64,000 nt of DNA from Linepithema humile (Eukaryota > Arthropoda > Insecta > Hymenoptera > Formicidae). Positions within the stretch are counted from its first letter, which is position 1. Each line of letters starts with the position of its first letter. The notes under the pieces are model-generated. The model saw only the letters and a list, made by a program, of their open reading frames with translations, was not told the DNA's origin and ran no database searches. The stretch covers positions 6,758,001-6,822,000 of the forward strand of contig NC_090134.1 in assembly GCF_040581485.1 (NCBI RefSeq), in the 5' to 3' direction. This document shows, piece by piece, positions 45,748-58,528 of the stretch. A program made the position numbers and the translations under genes.

Positions 45748-45882
45748 ATCGATCCATCGATATCGTCATACCTCTCGTGTAGCCCGTACGAACGGGGGAG
45801 GAATTACGTACGTGCCTGTGGCTTAGCTACTTACGCCCGAGACGCCTTGCCTCGATTCCTCATGTAAATTGCGTCGTTTCCG
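45748..45882. repeat. short diverged direct repeat, copy D
   Basis: The partner of 44811-44926. It starts with the same 17-base ATCGATCCATCGATATC and ends CATGTAAATTGCGTCGTTTCC. It is about 20 bp longer than copy C and lies about 0.94 kb downstream. Confidence 0.6.
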
Positions 45883-48800
45883 GTTGACGGATCACAGCCC
45901 AGACGTGGAACGTTGCATTCTCTCTATGTATACGACATGCACCTGAATCGACGCCGCCCCGTTTCGTTCTTCCGCTCTCCCTCCCTGCCTACCCGATTCG
46001 CTAACTCTGCCACTTGTTCCGCTACTCGTCTATGACTTGTGACATGTGTATGCTCGCGAAGCGCTTGGTCGCTTAGAATTTCAGGAGGAAAACAAATTAG
46101 GCCGCGATAATTGACACGAACGTTTACGCGCCAATTAAAATTCGAAATGAAAGAAAGCCTTCCGTGAAACGATATATACCTTTTTACAGCGAGGCGTAAA
46201 ATTGCGTCGAGTGCGCGGATTATTAAGCGTCAGGCGGTCTTAAAAAAAAAAAAAAAAAAAAAAGAAAGAGCTCCGAGTTATTAAATCGCGTCGTATTATC
46301 TTCGCGTCCGCAGTGCGGGCGTGCACGAGAAAACCTAATTTTCGGGCTTGTTCTCCGGGCGAGTTACAGATTGAATCTGCAGTTTTAATCAAAGTGTACA
46401 AATCGGGCATTAAATTGTGACGGATAATTGGCACATGGCGCACAATCTGTCGTTAAAAATGTATGTCTTAATTCGCTCATTAATTCGTGCATAAAACAAC
46501 TTATTAAATCGCGGGGAATAATCTGCCGTTGGCAAATCGAAAATGCAATATTCAGTTCATCTACCGCAAATGACAAATCGAAAATATACGTAATTATACA
46601 TACATCACGGATTAAACGTGTGTTAATTAATTAAACGAGAATGAATTAATACAGCCATCGGCAAGTAAAATTTCGATATGATATTGTGGAATTTTCGCCG
46701 TACGACACTTCGAGACAAATTCGAGGTAAATTTTTCTCCTTTCTACTCTAAATTCTTTTAAAACCGAGAAAGAAAGAAGAAATGAACTAACAGGCGAGAA
46801 CAAATTGCAATGTCCCGCGCGGAATTTTGTTAAAACAAGTAACACATTCTTATTTACGCAATATTACGATATACCATAGCTTTAAACGACAAATGAAATG
46901 CCACGATAAGAATAAATCGCTTACTTGATCAACTGTGCGAGATATACAGGCAATGATGAGCGCCATTGTTCGGAATTTTCTTTAAGAGATAATCTCGACA
47001 ATAGCAGAATCAGCAATTTGAAATGCTTTTTAAAAAACTCATTATTCGACAAACTACGACCCACTCAACAAACAATTTCATCATAACTAGCAAAAAACCG
47101 CAATAGTTATTATCGTTGTTGTAATGTTTTCATCACTCGTCACAATGCTCTGTAAACTTTTGCAGCACGAAGTTAGAATAAAAAGAAAAAAGATATAAAA
47201 AGAAGAGAAGAGAAAAGAATCTTTCTTTCATTTGTGCGAGCGTGACGTATACAGCATTATCGATATCGAAAACGCATGACGTCGAAGACGCGTAGCGGCG
47301 TTGTGTCGTGGAAAATATCGCAACCGCGAACGCACCTTATCGTTGCTTCGCGCCTACGCGAATTGTCTAGGTCCTGCCGATATCTACTTGCCTATTGTGT
47401 GCCTCGGCATAGGCGTATGCGCGTCAACCGCGGTGAGTGACGCGTGCCTTGATTTATATTTGTAGAAACTGTGCCGCGCTGTGCGCGCCGGATCCTTATC
47501 GGCACCGGATGAATACAGCGTTGTGAAATTGGAACACGCGCGCGCGGCGAGAGATAGATTTATTCTATATTCAGGGGCTCGGGATTTCGAACGAGATATT
47601 TCGGTTTGTTTTTCGCTGTGTCTGCGCGCCGCGCAGTCAAAATTTGTCGCGCTTCTCGCGCGTTTAACTGCAACGCCGCAGTTGCCGACGTGCCCGCCGG
47701 CTGATTTCATTTTGGAATTTATCATTTTCTCCGCTTTAATGAATTAATGAATAATAATTTTGATAATTTTGTATGATTCGGTTGTCGCATCGCGCACTGT
47801 ATTAACCGCACCACCCAGAGAACTCCTGCAACGACAATATCCCGCAAACTCCGTTTGTCCGCGTCCTTCCGCATCTACTCAGTGGTCGCCCTTGTTACGC
47901 TGTTTGCGTACCGCGCGACGGTGAACAGTCCGTACATACAGATGACCATCGATTCGGTCGTTAACACCCGTCTTCCGTAGCCGAATTATTCCGCAGATAA
48001 CACGTGGATTATTTACATGCGCCCGACGCCGTTTAACTAGATGATACTTTAACGCGAGCTGTGCAAACCAAAACAGCGTACGTGTTTACGAGTTTGTCGT
48101 ATCGATCAAACTTCTTTACGATCCACGGAAAAGTTGTTTCCACTTCTGCCAGTTTCATCAACCCACCCCTAATGTGTCTAATTTAAAACGCGGTCTCTCT
48201 CGTTATATCAACATTATGACGTTGCATACCCGACGCGCGTCACGATGATAATTTAGCGTAACGTGAGCCAGCCACGCGACAACGGGCATTCGTAATCCGT
48301 ATTACAATCGACTCGTGACTCAATTATTAACTACTTCATTGACACAATATACCGATCTCTTTGAAATAACATTACCCACATTTCCCTTGTCGAGGTAATT
48401 TGCACACACACACACACACACAAACACACACACGCACGCACGCGCGCGCGGATACGTGTGGTTTCTTTATATCATTCTGGATTCTCTTGCTATTGTTCTA
48501 CGTTTGTATGTCCGTAATCTCGTTGAAATACATTACATTACACGAAATGAAACGATAAACCGTTCTTGCTGCCAAATTTTGTACCGTTAATATTTTGTTT
48601 GCTCCGGTTCATTTGATATCAAAGCAATTTGTATTAAAGGGGCAATATAAGATGCTCCGATATAAAAAATAATAAACAAATTTTGTTTTCGTGAGGAGAA
48701 AATTAAAAAAAGCAGAATAAAAAATAATATTAGATAAAATTTTGAAAATAAGAATTTTTGTAAATACAAATTTTTTAAAAGTTCTGTGCTTAAGAAAACT

Positions 48801-50580
48801 GAAAAAATATTCTTTGTCATTTTTGAGTTTAGTTTTAACTACATATTGAAACATAAATCACTCGATGTATTTCAACAATGGCTATCAAAATGTAAATTGA
48901 CATATTTAGCATTCTATTATATTTCAAAAGAAAACAGAGAATAATTGAAGTGCTGTTTATAAAATATCAAAATTATTTTCATTTTCTTGTAAATAAAGAT
49001 TGTGTTTCATTTTTTCATAAATAAATAAAATAAACAAAACTTTATATAAAAAATTCTACTCCTCGTTCCGATTTATCTTCCCATTCGTAAAAACATTCGC
49101 TTTCCGATTGTACCATTAATTATCAATCTTTATTATGGTAGTTAATGAACGTAGGCAGATTGTCATAACTCAAACATCGATTTTGTCAAGCCGCACCTTT
49201 GTTAATTGTAACGTTGATTAAATATTATTATAAAATATGAGACAGTAAATAGGAGCACGAGAAGCGTATATTTCAAAACATCTAGGTGCATTACGCGGCT
49301 CCTGCAATGTTATAACGAACACTCCCCCACGTAACGTAACGTATGGCTACACCGGCGAAACGATGCGTAAACTTTGCATTTTATTTTGTCTACGTATTAT
49401 CGCGTTACCTTGTTGTATCGCTGTTTACGGACCGTGATTGTCGGCGTATCTATGCACACTCGCCGTATATATTCGTGTGCGGAAAAGAGTAATAAATTCT
49501 ATTAAAATATTCTCGCATTTTCTCTAGAATCCTCTAGAGTTCTCGCACTCCGAAACTTTTACATACAAAAATGATTCAATTATTAACTTGTATAACCCGC
49601 GTGTCTCGTCACACATCATTGTTTGCGATTGAAGAACAATATCCGCGTATTCAGGCCAATATTTGTACCGTCGGACATCGATTAAATTCGGCCTCAGCCA
49701 AATCATCTTCATACTGTAATTACAGTCAAACGGTATTTATTTTGACTCATGCTCGAGGAATTTAACGCGGTTCTCGCTTCGCGCTTCGTGCAACATGGAA
49801 ATAAATTGTTCGACCTGTCAACGTGCAGTTTATCAGTAAAGTTCGCCAACTTCGCAGATATTACTGCTGAACTTCGTGGATGTGGCGAGTAATTAATCAC
49901 TGCGCGAGGAACCCTTGTTAAGCCGAAATATGGCCTTTTAATCGTATATCGGATAACTTATTTTTCGACACGCCGAGAGAGAGAGAGAGAGGTCGGCGAC
50001 GATATTACGAGAACAATACGGTGGCGGAGGAATGACATAAAGCGACATTAGTAGGCGGACAGTACATATGTATACATAGGATCCTTCGCCCCGACATTGC
50101 GCGCTCGGGGCCCGAGGGCACTTTGGGACGGGTGCTAATTCAACGAAAATAAATCGCGAGCCGTTAGAGAGCGTCGCGCTGGTAAGAGCGCTCCTTGGAA
50201 GGACCAAGGATTAGCACATCCCTCCTGTTCTGGTCTCACGAACAAGAATCACGACCCTAAATCGGATCATAAATAAAGGGCTGCCTTGAAGTAGCGCGCG
50301 CGCGCGTGCATTTGCTCGCTTGCTCGCTCGCTCGTAGCTAGAGCCCATGCTAGAGCACCGTGTGCCTTGATTTCTCAGTTCCCCGCAGTTTCTGCAGTCT
50401 TCCGGATTCCGTCCCGACCCTTGCGTGTCTCCGCCTCGGCTGTGCCTCGGTCTCCGCCGCGGCGGTGCGACCTGGCACAACGAACTTTATAATGGTTGCT
50501 CGCTTATTTAGCGAGTAATTACGATCCATGTCGCGAAGACATCGAGCGCGAACTTAGCAAACCTTCGTCACATCGCTTTA
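45883..50580. other. non-coding stretch
   Basis: No supported gene. It contains a 22-A run (46242-46263), a (CA)n(CG)n tract (48402-48450), and an AT-rich interval around 48600-49250. Confidence 0.5.
48402..48450. repeat. (CA)n to (CG)n compound microsatellite
   Basis: A CA run grading through CACG units into CGCGCGCGCG, which has Z-DNA-forming potential. Confidence 0.9.
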
Positions 50581-50760
50581 GCCCTTTGCGGTCCGAATTA
50601 ATTTCGACGAATAATTTATAATTAAGTATTTTGATGTTGTCGGACCGAAATAACTTATTTTCATTACCTGCAAAATTTTATAAATAGAAAAATATGTAAA
50701 CCGTGTTTATAAATAAAAAAATATGTAAAGTGTATACACAAATTCGTAACTTTTTGCGCT
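50581..50760. repeat. small repeat cluster: inverted CGGTCCG/CGGACCG and a 30-bp tandem
   Basis: CGGTCCGAAT near 50589 is answered by TCGGACCGAAAT near 50640 in inverted orientation. Immediately after, a unit of about 30 bp (TTTATAAATA, then AAAAATATGTAAA) occurs twice in tandem (about 50678-50737). The cluster starts with CCCTTTGCGG. It may be the remnant of a small non-autonomous element. Confidence 0.45.
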
Positions 50761-53561
50761 TTATAATAACGTGGTAATAGTAAGAAATTGAAATATCGGA
50801 CGTACAGCAGGATTTTCCGGCATATCACACTGCAAATTTGCCCCGTTAACACGTTCTTACAGCTTACGTTTCTTCGAACGTTGCTCCTTCAATTAATCAC
50901 CGTAACGACGGCGATCCATTGTCTCGGTGTTGGCGGCTCGCGAGGCGGGCGCTTTGTTCGCCGATATAATTAGTATTAATCTAGAAATCGATAGCCCCGA
51001 CGACAATTAGAATGTCCACGGGACTTTCATAGCGCTCAAGCAAATTCGGCTCCGTTATTAATCGCGTATACGAAGAACAAGGCGACAGCGACGATGACGT
51101 TTTGTTGTCGTGTTGTTCACGAATGCATGCTCGCGCGGTTAACCACAGGTCAATTTGAAGTCAATTAGCGAACGTGGAATAAAATCTGCGGTAGTCGGAT
51201 ACACGGGTCTTCGGTGCAATGTCCCTTCCGATCAGCGAGGCAATTTTTCTCCTTCGCAAAGCGATAATACGTATCGCTCATCGATACGTTGAAAAAGAAA
51301 CACTCGTTCCACTCCGCGATAATTTTTTCCTTGCAAATTTCTCGTCCGCTTCTTCTAATTAGAGAGAAAGGAGTCGTCGTCGCGCATAGCGGCAAAAGTG
51401 CCGCGTGGAAAAGCGCCGGCGAAATCGGAACGTTTACCGCATCTCCGGGCGGCGCTTTTCGCGCATCGTTATCCCGCGGGTAACAATCGGGAACGCGGTT
51501 TAATGAAAGGCGCGCGAAATGCGTCCGCAGCCAGTGTAATCGGTACGCGTTATTCCTCCTCTCGTTATCGCGCGAACGCGCCGCCGACTCGGTTAGGGAA
51601 AAATATATTCGAGTCGCGCTGTGTGCAGGGCTCTTCGGAACGACACGGCTCTCTTTGGAAATTGTTTCCTTTGCCCCTTTTTTCTCCTATTAAGCCCCAT
51701 GCATATTAATCACCTTCATTTACTACTCCTTTCGCGGAATACTTCTTGTTTTTCCTCGCGCAACTTCCTTCTCCGCTCTTCCCTTACTTTGGCGTCACTG
51801 CGCGTCCGCAAGACGAGTCCGACTTTTCCAACGGACAACGGTGAAAGAAATTGCTGTAATTACGCGGTGAAGGGCGATATCACAGTAGAATTCGCCGGGG
51901 TGCGCTAATATCACGTACCGATTTTGAAGATAAACAAACTGCATTACTTATCGTACTCATGCGTGCGTTTCGCCACGCTAGTAGTATAAACGCGCATTGT
52001 TCAGACGTTTATTCTCGACGACCCGCTCGGTTCTCGCTCTCTCGTTTACATCGCAAAGCTCGGAGAACAATGGCGTTGGAAGACATCGAAACAACTTTGC
52101 GATTTTTATATTAAATTATCAATGTTTATTTATAATTGTTTATATCTGACGATACCGTCGAGATTTTCTTTCTCTCGCTTATCCGGTTTCGGACGCTCCA
52201 CTCTTCACACGCTCGCCGAATGCCAACGATGCTGCGCTCGAAATATTTTATTCCCTTTGTTAATCCCCGCCATTTCCACGTAGCGAACTCACCGTATTTC
52301 ATTGCGGCGTCCGCTAATGAATGCCAAATTAAATCGGGGAACGTGCGCGCGCGTTGCAAGGAAAAATAAGAAAACAGAGACTGAGAAAGACAGGAGGGAG
52401 AGAGGGAGGAAGAGAGAAAGGGAGAGAAGGAGAGAAGAAAGAGAGGGAGAGAGAGAGAGAGAGAGAAGAGCTACCGGCAACTCTACATCGCTAAGTTTGG
52501 ACCGTTATCCCGAATACGCTTTAAGAGAAGAAATTATCGCGAGCGCCGAGCGCGCGCTGCGCGAGTGCCGTCGCGCGGGAAATCCTCTTGTTTATGTCTC
52601 GAAATCGAGTGGTCCCCAAGGAAGCAGGCACAATGTAACGAGAGAAATTAGAGTTCCTCTGCCACGGATTTCCCAAGAAGAAGACAAAGTGAGAAGAATG
52701 CGGCAAGAAGTCGAGACAGAGACGATAGGGTGAGGCCCGTTCCCTCCAGCAAGCAGCTAAATTTATTTGCATAGGCCCCACGAGTCTCTTTCGAGCGGAA
52801 ATACAACTAATTGGATTCCCCGACATCATCACCACGCGCGTACGTGTGCGAGTGTGTGCGCACGCGTGCTTTTTTTCGACCTTTTTTGCACCTTTCGGAC
52901 GGCAAAGGAGCGAGAGGGGGAAGGGGTTACCACCAAGAAAAGTACATCGACTAATCCAATTCCGTCCGTATGCAGCCGGTCCTCTCCCTCTTTCTCTCTT
53001 TCCGGTGTCCTTCCGCTCTTTCTTTCGTGCCGCTTTTACGTCGCTTTGCGCCGGTTTTCTTCTACCGGGACGGTTTTCGCCCGCCGTCGACCCCGTCGAG
53101 AATTTATTTTTCCGTACGAGAGCTCCGTGCTAAACTCTCGAGGCATGCTGGATTTAAGTACGGACAACCCAAGATGCGCGCGTGTACAGGTATGTGTGCG
53201 TGTCGCCGGCGAAACTATAAAATGCAGAAAGGCGAGCACGAGTACTATCCTGTATTGATTTTTGCGCGGTGCCCCCTTCGTGAATCGTTTATCGCGTCGT
53301 ATGCACACGTGTACGTACTCGCGGCTGCCGCCGCCAGCATTCACTCAACGGACTGTTTTCCAGGGTAAACAGACCGCGAGGAATTGCATGTCGCGTGAGC
53401 GGATGCGGGGCTTGATTTTTTTCTCTACAATTACAAATCGGTGGGTTTTCCTTGTGACGTGTAGGGCGAGATAAGGTAATTCGATGATATCTCGGAATGA
53501 CTGATATAAGAAAAGAAATGAATTCACTTTGAATAAATAATTTTACGTTTGCACGCCGTGT
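50761..53561. other. non-coding stretch
   Basis: CpG-rich in parts, with a GA-rich tract at about 52376-52468 and CT-rich stretches near 52980-53030. No gene is supported. Confidence 0.5.
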
Positions 53562-53591
53562 ATAATATATATATATATATATATATATATT
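53562..53591. repeat. (AT)n microsatellite
   Basis: About 30 bp of alternating TA, with one imperfection at the 5' edge. Confidence 0.9.
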
Positions 53592-56129
53592 ACACCGCAT
53601 GCTTTCTTTTACCTTGCATAAAAACATCGCAAAAAATCTACTCCTTTTTTCTAACTTTTCGTTGTGGAAAATAGAATAATTTTAATGACAGAGAAGATAA
53701 TTTGTAAATGTGGGTTCTACGTAAGCTTTATACAGATTACGTTTTCGCGGAAAGAAAACAACACGCATATCCCAAAGAACATTTCGCGTCCATAACAAAA
53801 TTAAATTGACATTACACAATAACAAATGATATTAAAAAATACAAAGAAAACACTGGTTAAAAAACACGCGAATAAAATACACAAAATACGGCGTTATTTC
53901 TGTAAGGAAAAACACAGAATTTCACTAACAAACTAACTGTGCAGCGGGTAATAAGTATTGTAGGACACACCGTGGAGGAGCTATCTCGCTGTAATTTCGA
54001 GAATTTCCATTGGAATGGAGAAGTCCGGATTGGAATGGAATCCACGCGGAATTCGGTAGTATATGATTGAAAGATTGTCACGCGAAATTTCCTCTATTGC
54101 TTTGTTTCACTCTACATTTAACATGACAGCGATATGAATACGTTTAAGAATCGCTCTAGTTTTCCGGCAGGGGGTTGTTGGAAGTCTGTTCATTTCACCG
54201 CGCGCGTTACATGTATTCCGGCCAAAGATACAGACGCGTCCAGGGGAGATCGGGATGCCGGGCCCGACGTCTATTCAAGGCACGTTAATCATAAAGCATG
54301 CCTCTAGCCGTACGCCCGGTGAATTCGCGCGTACCTTGTTACTTTGAGTATAAAAATTTCCGAGGAATCATGAAGAAAGCGCGCGAGCGAGAAGGAGAAC
54401 GAGAGAGCAAGCAGCTTTGAAATTTTACAAGGGTTGCCGCGGCAACCGAGTGAGCGTGTAACCGAGTTGTCTATTTGCATGAACGAGCGATGCCGTTTCG
54501 CCGACTCCGCCGTCCGTCCGCGATGCGAATAAATATACAAAGCGCGCACGACCGATTACGTTTCGTCTCCCACCGTCCCTCTTTTGCTCACCTACCCCGC
54601 CGCCCTCAACCCCTTCCCCGTCTTCGCTGCTGTTCCTTCTCTTTTGTTTTCAATTTACTTCGTGCCATCGTTTTCACGCTGTCGCGCGAGATTCTTTTAA
54701 GTCACTCCCCGCTATACGGAATCACGATTAATCCGGGCGTGGGCGAAGTAGATCAACACCGGAGCCGTGGCAAACTTTTAACTATCAAGGAACCCGTAGC
54801 AGGAAGATGAGAGAGAGAGAGAGAGAGAGGGAGGGGGGAACGGGAGGAGGAAAGGGCGGCAGGAAAGTTTTGCCGAGTTCCAGTCTATCCGGGCGAGTTT
54901 TCGAGAGTCCAAGATATCGTCGAGCCATCAGCCGTTTTCTCCCTCTGCCCGCGTAAAGTTCCATCTTTGTCTCACCGAGACCTTACGTTATTTCCCCGGC
55001 TCCGCACGCAGGACTGTCTTTACAGTCCGTCTATCGAAGGACGCGCGATATCGGAGGATTAAAAGATACCGATAATCCCCATTATCAAAGAAAGAGAGAA
55101 GGCGAAACGGAGAAAAAGTTTTATAACACGGCGAACTTCTTCTCGCTGTTAAATTTTGGCATATTTATTTCAAACTTATCTTGACCTTACTTTGGAGAAA
55201 TCGTAAAAGGAGAAGGAGACCGCGGAGACGCGAAGACATCGGATACCGATTCGAGTGGTCTCCGATAATCTAAAGACGGTCACGGATTCTGCTTTCCTCG
55301 TTTCCGTTTATTCTCTCTCTTCCAGTGTGTTCCGTCGAGAACTAAATCCACGTCGGATGTTAGACGAGACGCAGCGCGCTCCCGTGGTGGTTTCCGCTCC
55401 GTCAGGTGTAGAGTATGCCGGAAACGTATTTGCTTTTCCCGATCTTTTGTATTCGATCGTATCATCCTGTCTATTCAGTTTTACGTTATTACATATTGGG
55501 TTACATAATTAAACTCATTCTTTAAACGAAATGTTTCTCTCTGTGTCATATTTGAAATACGAATCGTCTGATCAATTTCCAATCGATATCTTCCTCGCAG
55601 AAACGTCGAGACACTCGCGGCTTCCGACTTAAAAGCAATCAAGAGTAAAGTGCTTTTCGAAAACTAAATTTTTTAGCTACTAACAAATATTAAAAGTTTA
55701 TTTTCCAGAGAATTTTCAACAAATTATTTTTACAAGATTTTAATTTAAGATTTAATTATTGAAATGTGTATAAGATGAAAATTGAAACAACTATGGAACC
55801 TCTTATCACATTTTCGCTAAGAGAAAATCGATTCGTGATTAAAGAAATTTGCTGTTCAAAGAAAGTGCATGCACAATGACGTGACACGTATATACGTCCG
55901 CTTGTAACAGACTTAATTTTATCATCGGAACTCGATCGAAATCCCGCGTCAGTAGTCTCCCTGGAGAACTCTAAAAAACAAATTCGCTCGCGTAGCCGGA
56001 AAGTTGGAAAGCGCATCTTTCTTCAACACATATAACGCCATTGCGCACGGTGTGTACGCGCGTCCCGCCGCACGGACGATCGATCACCCGGTCGATCAAT
56101 CTCCGTCGCTAACCGTATCAATCCACTCC
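53592..56129. other. non-coding stretch
   Basis: No supported gene. A short (GA)n run lies at about 54809-54829, and GC content is mixed. Confidence 0.5.
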
Positions 56130-56196
56130 TCGCCCGCTCGCCCGCTCGCCCGCTCGCCCGCTCGCCCGCTCGCTCGCTCGCCCGCTCGCTCGCTCT
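56130..56196. repeat. 8-bp tandem repeat (CGCCCGCT)n grading into (CGCT)n
   Basis: About eight units of the CGCCCGCT type, with 4-bp CGCT slippage in the last third. Very CpG-dense. Open in several frames because of its period, so apparent ORFs over it are not meaningful. Confidence 0.9.
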
Positions 56197-57798
56197 CACT
56201 TTTCCCGTTGCAACAGTCATCCCCCTCGAAAGCTGCATAATGTTCCAGTTCGGTTGCTGCATAATTGATTCGTCATGCCGCAGTCTGCCTCGTAGCTTAA
56301 CTCCCCGGTATCTTCACCCACGCGTCCGTTTCTGTCCATCTTTGCCACTTTGGGATTTAATCATCTGGGAACCGCTTGTAAAATCGACCCATGTCAGCGG
56401 TGTCACGTCACGCCCGCGATTATAATAAATATGTCAAGCTACTGAAACGAGACGAAAACGAAGACGATGGTGTGTCGCGTTTCTACATTCTGTCTTTGAA
56501 AATGAGACATTTCAAAGAAAAAAAAAAAAAAAAAAAAAAGAGAATAATGTGCGAGAACTCGCAACTGTTATCTTGGTTTAAAACGCGAGAATGTTGTATA
56601 TTTTATAGGTTAATAATGTTTCATAAGATAAACGTCCTCCATTTAAATATATTGTGTTGTGCGCGACCTCGAGTTGTTTATTATAATTTTTTTACCGGAA
56701 AACAAAAATATTTTCCAAACGCGGTGAGTGATTAACAATTCGTATATCTAGTTGAATATTTGCTCGAAATTTGGCTTCGGAAACTCAATAATGCCCGTAT
56801 AATGTGTAGCAAATTACAAAATTTTATTACGGAACTCAAGCCTGCATTGAAAACAAATCGACAGCGTTCACGGGAGGTAATTAATAGGTTTAAAGCTTGT
56901 ATTATTATACGTATACGATAGGCTTGGAGATTGAAATATCACCAGGCTGGAAGGGTAGTCGCGTCGTTAGCGGTAATATAAATTACGGTTAAGGTTGCAA
57001 ACTGAAAACTCGTTTTGCCACGGCGGTTATAATTTATCGAGACACAAACTATTTTCAAACTATCCCCACAATTCAATAAACTCTAAGGTTGTCAGTGCGA
57101 ACGCGGTGACCGGAAACTGGAGCTAAAATTCCGTTACAAGCTTAACGCCTTTGGCGCCGGCGTTACGCGCAGACATTTTTCACACCGTGATAAGACACTG
57201 GAATCGAATTGACTTTGTTATAGTTAATATACGTACTCGATGTAATCTATATAATAGCATACGATAATATTTACATGGCGCACATATCTCGCCAATTAAC
57301 TCTTATTTGCCAAATTATTTTTTAACCTAAAAATTAAGCTCTTTATAAATTTGTTGTGTATGCTTGTAATTAATTTATCCTAAAACACTATTTGTCTTCA
57401 TAATTATTTAAAAGTCTCTTGAAAAAGCAAAAATAAATTACACGAAAAGCGCAAAAATGAAATATTTTTCAGATAACTTAACTTTTTACATTACTTTATA
57501 TGTAATGTAACTCAGAAATATGTATACTTATATAATATAATATTGGATTCGCAAGAACGGCTTTTAAGAAACTCGTTTAGATCGTACGAACACTTAAAAA
57601 ACACTCGTTACGATCGAGTTATACATACTTACTGTCTTAATCTCGTATCTATCTTTTTCTCGATTGTAAAAGACACATGATATGTGTATTTGGCGCTCTG
57701 GTTACTAACAATTATTTCACACTCTTGTATTGTCGTATTAAAACGATTCGTATATGCATATAAACACATCGCGTAATATAATACAAAAATGTACTCAC
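56197..57798. other. non-coding stretch (possible intron 2 of the minus-strand gene)
   Basis: Contains a 22-A run at 56518-56539. It lies directly downstream of the GTGAGT donor of the minus-strand exon at 57799-57852, so it is probably intronic on that strand. No next exon was identified. Confidence 0.45.
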
Positions 57799-57852
57799 CA
57801 GTCGATGTCCCGCCGCTGCAATCCATCGCAGTCCTGCCGTTGCTTCAAACAC
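57799..57852 (-). CDS. second exon of an unidentified minus-strand gene, with start codon (MDCSGGTST...)
   Basis: On the minus strand a pyrimidine-rich acceptor (GTGTTTTTATTATAG) is followed by a 54-nt exon and a consensus donor (CTG, then GTGAGTAC). The exon holds ATG at 57826-57824 in a strong context (G at -3, G at +4), with an in-frame TGA 21 nt upstream, and encodes MDCSGGTST plus one base. I do not recognise the protein. Downstream exons were not found, so the product is unknown. Only the first nine residues are supported. Confidence 0.45.
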
Positions 57853-58218
57853 CTATAATAAAAACACACTAATTAATACGATTTATTCATGCAGTACATT
57901 CGAGCTTTATAAGCGCAATGCATTTTTAATGTGACACATAATGATTCCGAAACAATATTGATCATTACAAACGCAAAACAATGCGACTCATTGAAAAATG
58001 TAATGACAATGTTCCAAGAGAACAACATTACAAAAGTCGCAAAATATCGAATATAAATATCATCGCAAAATCTAATTAATTATCTTCACTTGCCTTTATC
58101 ATCACTTTGACTCGCGATGCATTTAATTCTCCTGACATGCGATGTATTCTCGAACGAATAAACGACACGGAACAACGATCCATAATAATTGCACGCGCTG
58201 ATTAATACTGATGATTAC
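57853..58218 (-). other. probable first intron of the minus-strand gene (366 bp)
   Basis: Lies between the donor GTAATC (exon end at 58219) and the acceptor TATTATAG (exon start at 57852). AT-rich, as expected for an intron. Confidence 0.4.
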
Positions 58219-58500
58219 CTGTTGTTTGTGCATATATACGATGTCTCAAGAATGTTCCTTGTGAAGCCATATCAAGAGACTTTATCGTGTCTCACGTCAA
58301 TTACACACAACACCGAGTAAACACTATTCTAACCTATAAATTTACCCTACCGGCCGCAATTCACTACTACAACCGGAAGAAAACAACCGATCGATGACGA
58401 CTAGCGGCTAGCGGCAACTAGCGACTGTTTCGACACTTCTATCGATTACATCCCGAGTGATCCCGAACCTAACGTCGAAGTCAACCGACGATACCGCATG
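58219..58500 (-). other. probable first exon and leader of the minus-strand gene, with an alternative start
   Basis: On the minus strand the sequence ends ACAACAG before GTAATC. The 5' limit is not defined. An ATG at 58270-58268 opens MASQGTFLRHRIYAQTT plus one base at the donor. If joined to the exon at 57852-57799 this frame stops at once (TGA), making it an upstream ORF of 19 codons. If that exon is skipped it could supply an alternative N-terminus, because both ATG frames leave in phase 1. A DRE-like TATCGATT lies at 58440-58447 and three CTAGCG copies at 58401-58423, so the transcription start may fall within this interval. Confidence 0.35.
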
Positions 58501-58528
58501 ATTGGTGATCTATAGGACCTTGACCTAC

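Noticed and set aside
52767..53258. 163-codon + ORF with a CAG/GTATGT donor-like site at about 53190
   Set aside because: The segment MLDLSTDNPRCARVQ before the site could suggest an exon, but there is no acceptor, partner exon or recognisable protein, and one donor match is expected by chance.
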